Assembly: GCA_017462125.1 (NCBI GenBank) | Contig: JAFTRQ010000056.1 | Location: 1 to 25,023, forward strand | Direction: 5' to 3' | DNA length: 25,023 nucleotides | DNA from: Clostridia bacterium | Lineage (GTDB): Bacteria; Bacillota_A; Clostridia; Oscillospirales; CAG-272 | Shown here: positions 23,184 to 25,023 of the stretch, piece by piece | Layout: every line of letters begins with the position of its first letter | Numbering within the stretch: position 1 is the stretch's first letter | The notes under the pieces: model-generated | Told to the model about the DNA's origin: nothing | Databases searched by the model: none | The model's input: only the letters and a program-made list of their open reading frames with translations | Translations under genes and position numbers: made by a program

Positions 23184-23759
23184 ATGGAAAAGAAAGTCCT
23201 TGTTGAAACAAGTGCAAGACACATTCACTTGACCGACGAAGCAGTTGCTGTTCTCTATGGCGCAGATGCAAAGCTTGAGCCCAAGAAGATGCTGTCTCAG
23301 CCCGATCAGTTTGCCGCTGCAAACGATAAGATCAAGCTCGTAGGCCCTAAGGGTGAGCTTATGGTTTCGGTTCTTGGTCCTACAAGAAAGGCTAACCAGG
23401 TAGAGCTTTCCTTTACTGATGCTCGCGTTCTCGGTCTGAAGGCTGTTCCCGTTCGTGAGTCCGGCGACGTTGCAGGTACCCCCGGCATTAAGATGGTAGG
23501 TCCCGCAGGTGAGCTTGATATCGCTGAAGGCTGTATCATCGCAAAGAGACACATTCACTTTGACACCGCTTCCGCTAATGCTATGGGAATTTCCGACAAG
23601 CAGATCGTTAAGGTTAAGATCGACAGCGACAGAACCACTATCTTTGATGACGTTGTTTGCCGTGTATCCGACAGCTACGCTCTTGCTATGCACATCGACA
23701 CCGACGAGTGCAACGCTGCTTGCGCTTTTGGTGAGGTTTACGGCGAGATCGTTGACTAA
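23184..23759 (+). CDS. pduL: Phosphate acyltransferase, PduL family
   Basis: A 191-residue enzyme converting acyl-CoA and phosphate to acyl phosphate, here most likely acetyl-CoA to acetyl phosphate for acetate and ATP production. Two PduL repeats carry zinc ligands: SARHIHL (His13, His15) and AKRHIHF (His123, His125), then AMHIDTDECNA (His170, Asp172, Glu175). There is no N-terminal extension before the core, and PduL enzymes of microcompartments have an encapsulation peptide there. No shell or diol dehydratase genes are nearby, so this is a housekeeping phosphotransacetylase. GAGG is 9 bases before the ATG. A hairpin follows the stop. Confidence 0.92.
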   Translation: MEKKVLVETSARHIHLTDEAVAVLYGADAKLEPKKMLSQPDQFAAANDKIKLVGPKGELMVSVLGPTRKANQVELSFTDARVLGLKAVPVRESGDVAGTPGIKMVGPAGELDIAEGCIIAKRHIHFDTASANAMGISDKQIVKVKIDSDRTTIFDDVVCRVSDSYALAMHIDTDECNAACAFGEVYGEIVD

Positions 23760-23786
23760 CCTACTTTCTTTGGAAAAGAAAGTAGG
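23760..23786 (+). terminator. Hairpin right after the pduL stop
   Basis: Perfect 12-bp arms CCTACTTTCTTT (23760-23771) and AAAGAAAGTAGG (23775-23786) with a three-base loop. No T run follows, so termination is weak or Rho-assisted. This sequence type seems to recur in many bacterial genomes (from memory). Confidence 0.55.
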
Positions 23787-23874
23787 CAAAGAAACTTCCC
23801 AAATCGTGTGGAGACAGTTCTAAACGATCATCTAACCCTCGACGGTGAAGTTTTTTACACGAGGTAAATTCATT

Positions 23875-24510
23875 ATGAAAAAGATAAAGATCCTCTTTCA
23901 GGGCGACAGCATCACCGATGCGGGTCGCGACAAAAGAAATTACCACCATATGGGTATGGGCTACCCCAAGTTTGCGGCGGCATTGATTGAGGCGGCATAT
24001 CCCGACGTGGAGATTGAGTTCATCAATTTCGGCATTAGCGGTAACCGCACAAGCGAGCTTTTCGACCGTCTTTACAGCGATTGCATCGCCTTTCAGCCCG
24101 ACGTTGTGTCGATTCTCATCGGCGTAAACGACGTTTGGCACCGTTACGGAGGAAACAAGATCGCTACCACCGACGAGCAGATCGCGCTTAACTACAAATG
24201 TATTCTTGAGCGTCTCAAAAAAGAGACAAACGCCAAGATACTTATGCTCCAGCCCTATACCGAGGGTGAAAAGCAGGCACATATGAGAACCGACGTTGAA
24301 AAGGTCAAGCTTATCGTCAATGATCTTGCAGAAAAATACGCCGATGCATATGTAAAGACCGACGATCTCATGCACGCTGACGAAAATTACGGAAAGCCCG
24401 ACTATTTCACGCCCGATGGCGTTCACCCCAATCCCACAGGAGCGGCTTTCATCGCAAAGCACTATCTCGAAGCGATCAGCCCTCTTATCGATGAGATTCT
24501 TGCAAATTGA
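23875..24510 (+). CDS. SGNH/GDSL-type esterase
   Basis: A 211-residue hydrolase without signal peptide. Block I is FQGDSITDAG (Ser12 nucleophile), block II is NFGISGNRTSEL (Gly56 oxyanion hole), block III is GVNDVW (Asn85) and block V is DGVHPN (Asp181, His184). This is the SGNH catalytic set. Family members deacetylate plant polysaccharides such as xylan or rhamnogalacturonan, which would fit the sugar theme, but others cleave lipids. ATG 23875 has GAGG about 10 bases upstream. I find no good promoter directly ahead, so it may be read through from pduL. Confidence 0.87.
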   Translation: MKKIKILFQGDSITDAGRDKRNYHHMGMGYPKFAAALIEAAYPDVEIEFINFGISGNRTSELFDRLYSDCIAFQPDVVSILIGVNDVWHRYGGNKIATTDEQIALNYKCILERLKKETNAKILMLQPYTEGEKQAHMRTDVEKVKLIVNDLAEKYADAYVKTDDLMHADENYGKPDYFTPDGVHPNPTGAAFIAKHYLEAISPLIDEILAN

Positions 24511-24520
24511 TTGCGAAAAC

Positions 24521-24538
24521 AGCTTGCAAGCGCAAGCT
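24521..24538. repeat. Small hairpin after the esterase gene
   Basis: Perfect 7-bp arms AGCTTGC and GCAAGCT around AAGC. It begins 10 bases past the stop and lacks a T run. It precedes the larger palindromic element. Confidence 0.5.
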
Positions 24539-24560
24539 AACCACCAAATTAAGCAAAAAA

Positions 24561-24678
24561 AGATCGAGATAAAATTTTCAAAGACAAGGCGCAACGGAGC
24601 AAGCAAGGTGCAGACGTAGTTACCTACGTCAAACCGCTTGCAAGTAGCAACGCAGTATTTGGAATTTTTAGCCGATCT
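24561..24678. repeat. 118-bp imperfect palindromic element
   Basis: The two halves are roughly inverted copies: AGATCG on the outer left matches CGATCT on the outer right, AAAATTTTCAAAG matches the TATTTGGAATTTTT side, and the core GACGTAG-TTAC-CTACGTC (24613-24630) is perfect. It carries no reading frame of note and lies between two genes. It looks like a dispersed non-coding repeat of the REP or MITE kind. Confidence 0.65.
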
Positions 24679-24713
24679 GAAACAAGTAAAAATTTTTAAA
24701 GGAGAATAAAAAC

Positions 24714-25023
24714 ATGAGCAACGTAAGTGAATTCCCTTACGCACAGAGCCTTGAGGTTCAGCATATGTGCGTAGTTAAAAAGGGTTGCGATCACGGTCCT
24801 GCTCCCCTTCCCGAAGAGGGCAAGTGGATCCAGGCAAAACAGATTTCCGACATTTCCGCATACACCCACGGTGTGGGCTGGTGTGCACCTCAGCAGGGTG
24901 CCTGCAAGCTTTCTCTGAACGTTAAGAACGGTATCATCGAGGAAGCACTTGTAGAGACCATCGGCTGCTCCGGTATGACTCACTCCGCAGCTATGGCTGC
25001 TGAGATCCTCCCCGGCAAGACCA
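24714..25023 (+). CDS. Probable iron-sulfur cluster assembly scaffold protein, NifU-like (5' part)
   Basis: The first 103 codons are present and the gene runs off the window. Sequence features: MSNVSEFPYAQSLEVQHMC, then THGVGWCAPQQGACKLSLNVKNG and ALVETIGCSGMTHSAAMAAEILPGKT. Cysteines are Cys19, Cys25, Cys57, Cys64 and Cys85. The CSGMTHSAAMAAEILPGKT stretch matches the NifU_N-type scaffold found in Clostridia, often next to a GGGtGRT protein, as I recall. It should hold a transient Fe-S cluster. AAAGGAG (24698-24704) is 9 bases before the ATG. No promoter is clear in the palindromic repeat upstream. Confidence 0.75.
   Translation, partial: MSNVSEFPYAQSLEVQHMCVVKKGCDHGPAPLPEEGKWIQAKQISDISAYTHGVGWCAPQQGACKLSLNVKNGIIEEALVETIGCSGMTHSAAMAAEILPGKT

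Noticed and set aside
23184..23759. A bacterial microcompartment locus signalled by PduL
   Set aside because: The protein lacks an encapsulation peptide and no shell or diol/ethanolamine genes are present in the window.
23761..24744. A 327-codon open frame on the minus strand over the esterase and the palindrome
   Set aside because: It spans a coding gene, a hairpin and a repeat, and lacks any recognisable domain.

Overview
The window looks like the chromosome of a low-to-mid GC Clostridia-type Bacillota from a plant-fibre-rich habitat such as gut or rumen. Supporting signs are consensus sigma-A promoters (TTGACA-17-TATAAT), strong AGGAGG ribosome sites, lipobox lipoproteins, the homodimeric glycyl-tRNA synthetase, TepA, PduL and several plant-polysaccharide enzymes. 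There is no phage, IS element, transposase or CRISPR array. All family names come from reading motifs; no database search was run.

Layout. 1-790: 5' part of glyS (minus). 1120-3509: a DUF1538 membrane protein followed by a fused tandem P-II-like protein, closed by a terminator. 3716-5206: a solute-binding-type lipoprotein with its own consensus promoter. 5289-10637 (minus): GH2 beta-mannosidase, then a large lipoprotein with duplicated C-terminal modules, then a small coupled protein. 10883-13251: an XRE regulator and a lipoprotein zinc peptidase in one operon. 13252-13998: a protein-free repeat zone with a 60-bp direct repeat, a long hairpin, tRNA-Leu(GAG), and beside it a broken tRNA-Leu copy expanded by mini-hairpins. 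13999-16395: GH51 arabinofuranosidase divergent from an AraC regulator, with abutting -35 boxes. 16439-18023 (minus): a MerR regulator with an operator-type promoter, a zinc-ribbon membrane lipoprotein and a small membrane protein. 18090-21211: a DeoR regulator divergent from a SorE-like dehydrogenase and a PfkB sugar-phosphate kinase. 21267-22973 (minus): a HAD phosphatase and TepA. 23184-25023: PduL, an SGNH esterase, a 118-bp imperfect palindrome and the start of a probable Fe-S scaffold gene.

How the genes fit together. Beta-mannosidase, arabinofuranosidase, the esterase, the modular lipoprotein and the solute-binding lipoprotein suggest use of hemicellulose. The dehydrogenase and kinase, with a DeoR repressor, suggest entry of a ketose or hexitol phosphate into glycolysis. 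PduL would make acetyl phosphate at the fermentation end. The most unusual items are the DUF1538/tandem P-II pair (a likely transporter with its own sensor, and an internal start inside the P-II gene), the XRE/zinc-peptidase lipoprotein operon, and the hairpin-riddled tRNA-Leu copy.
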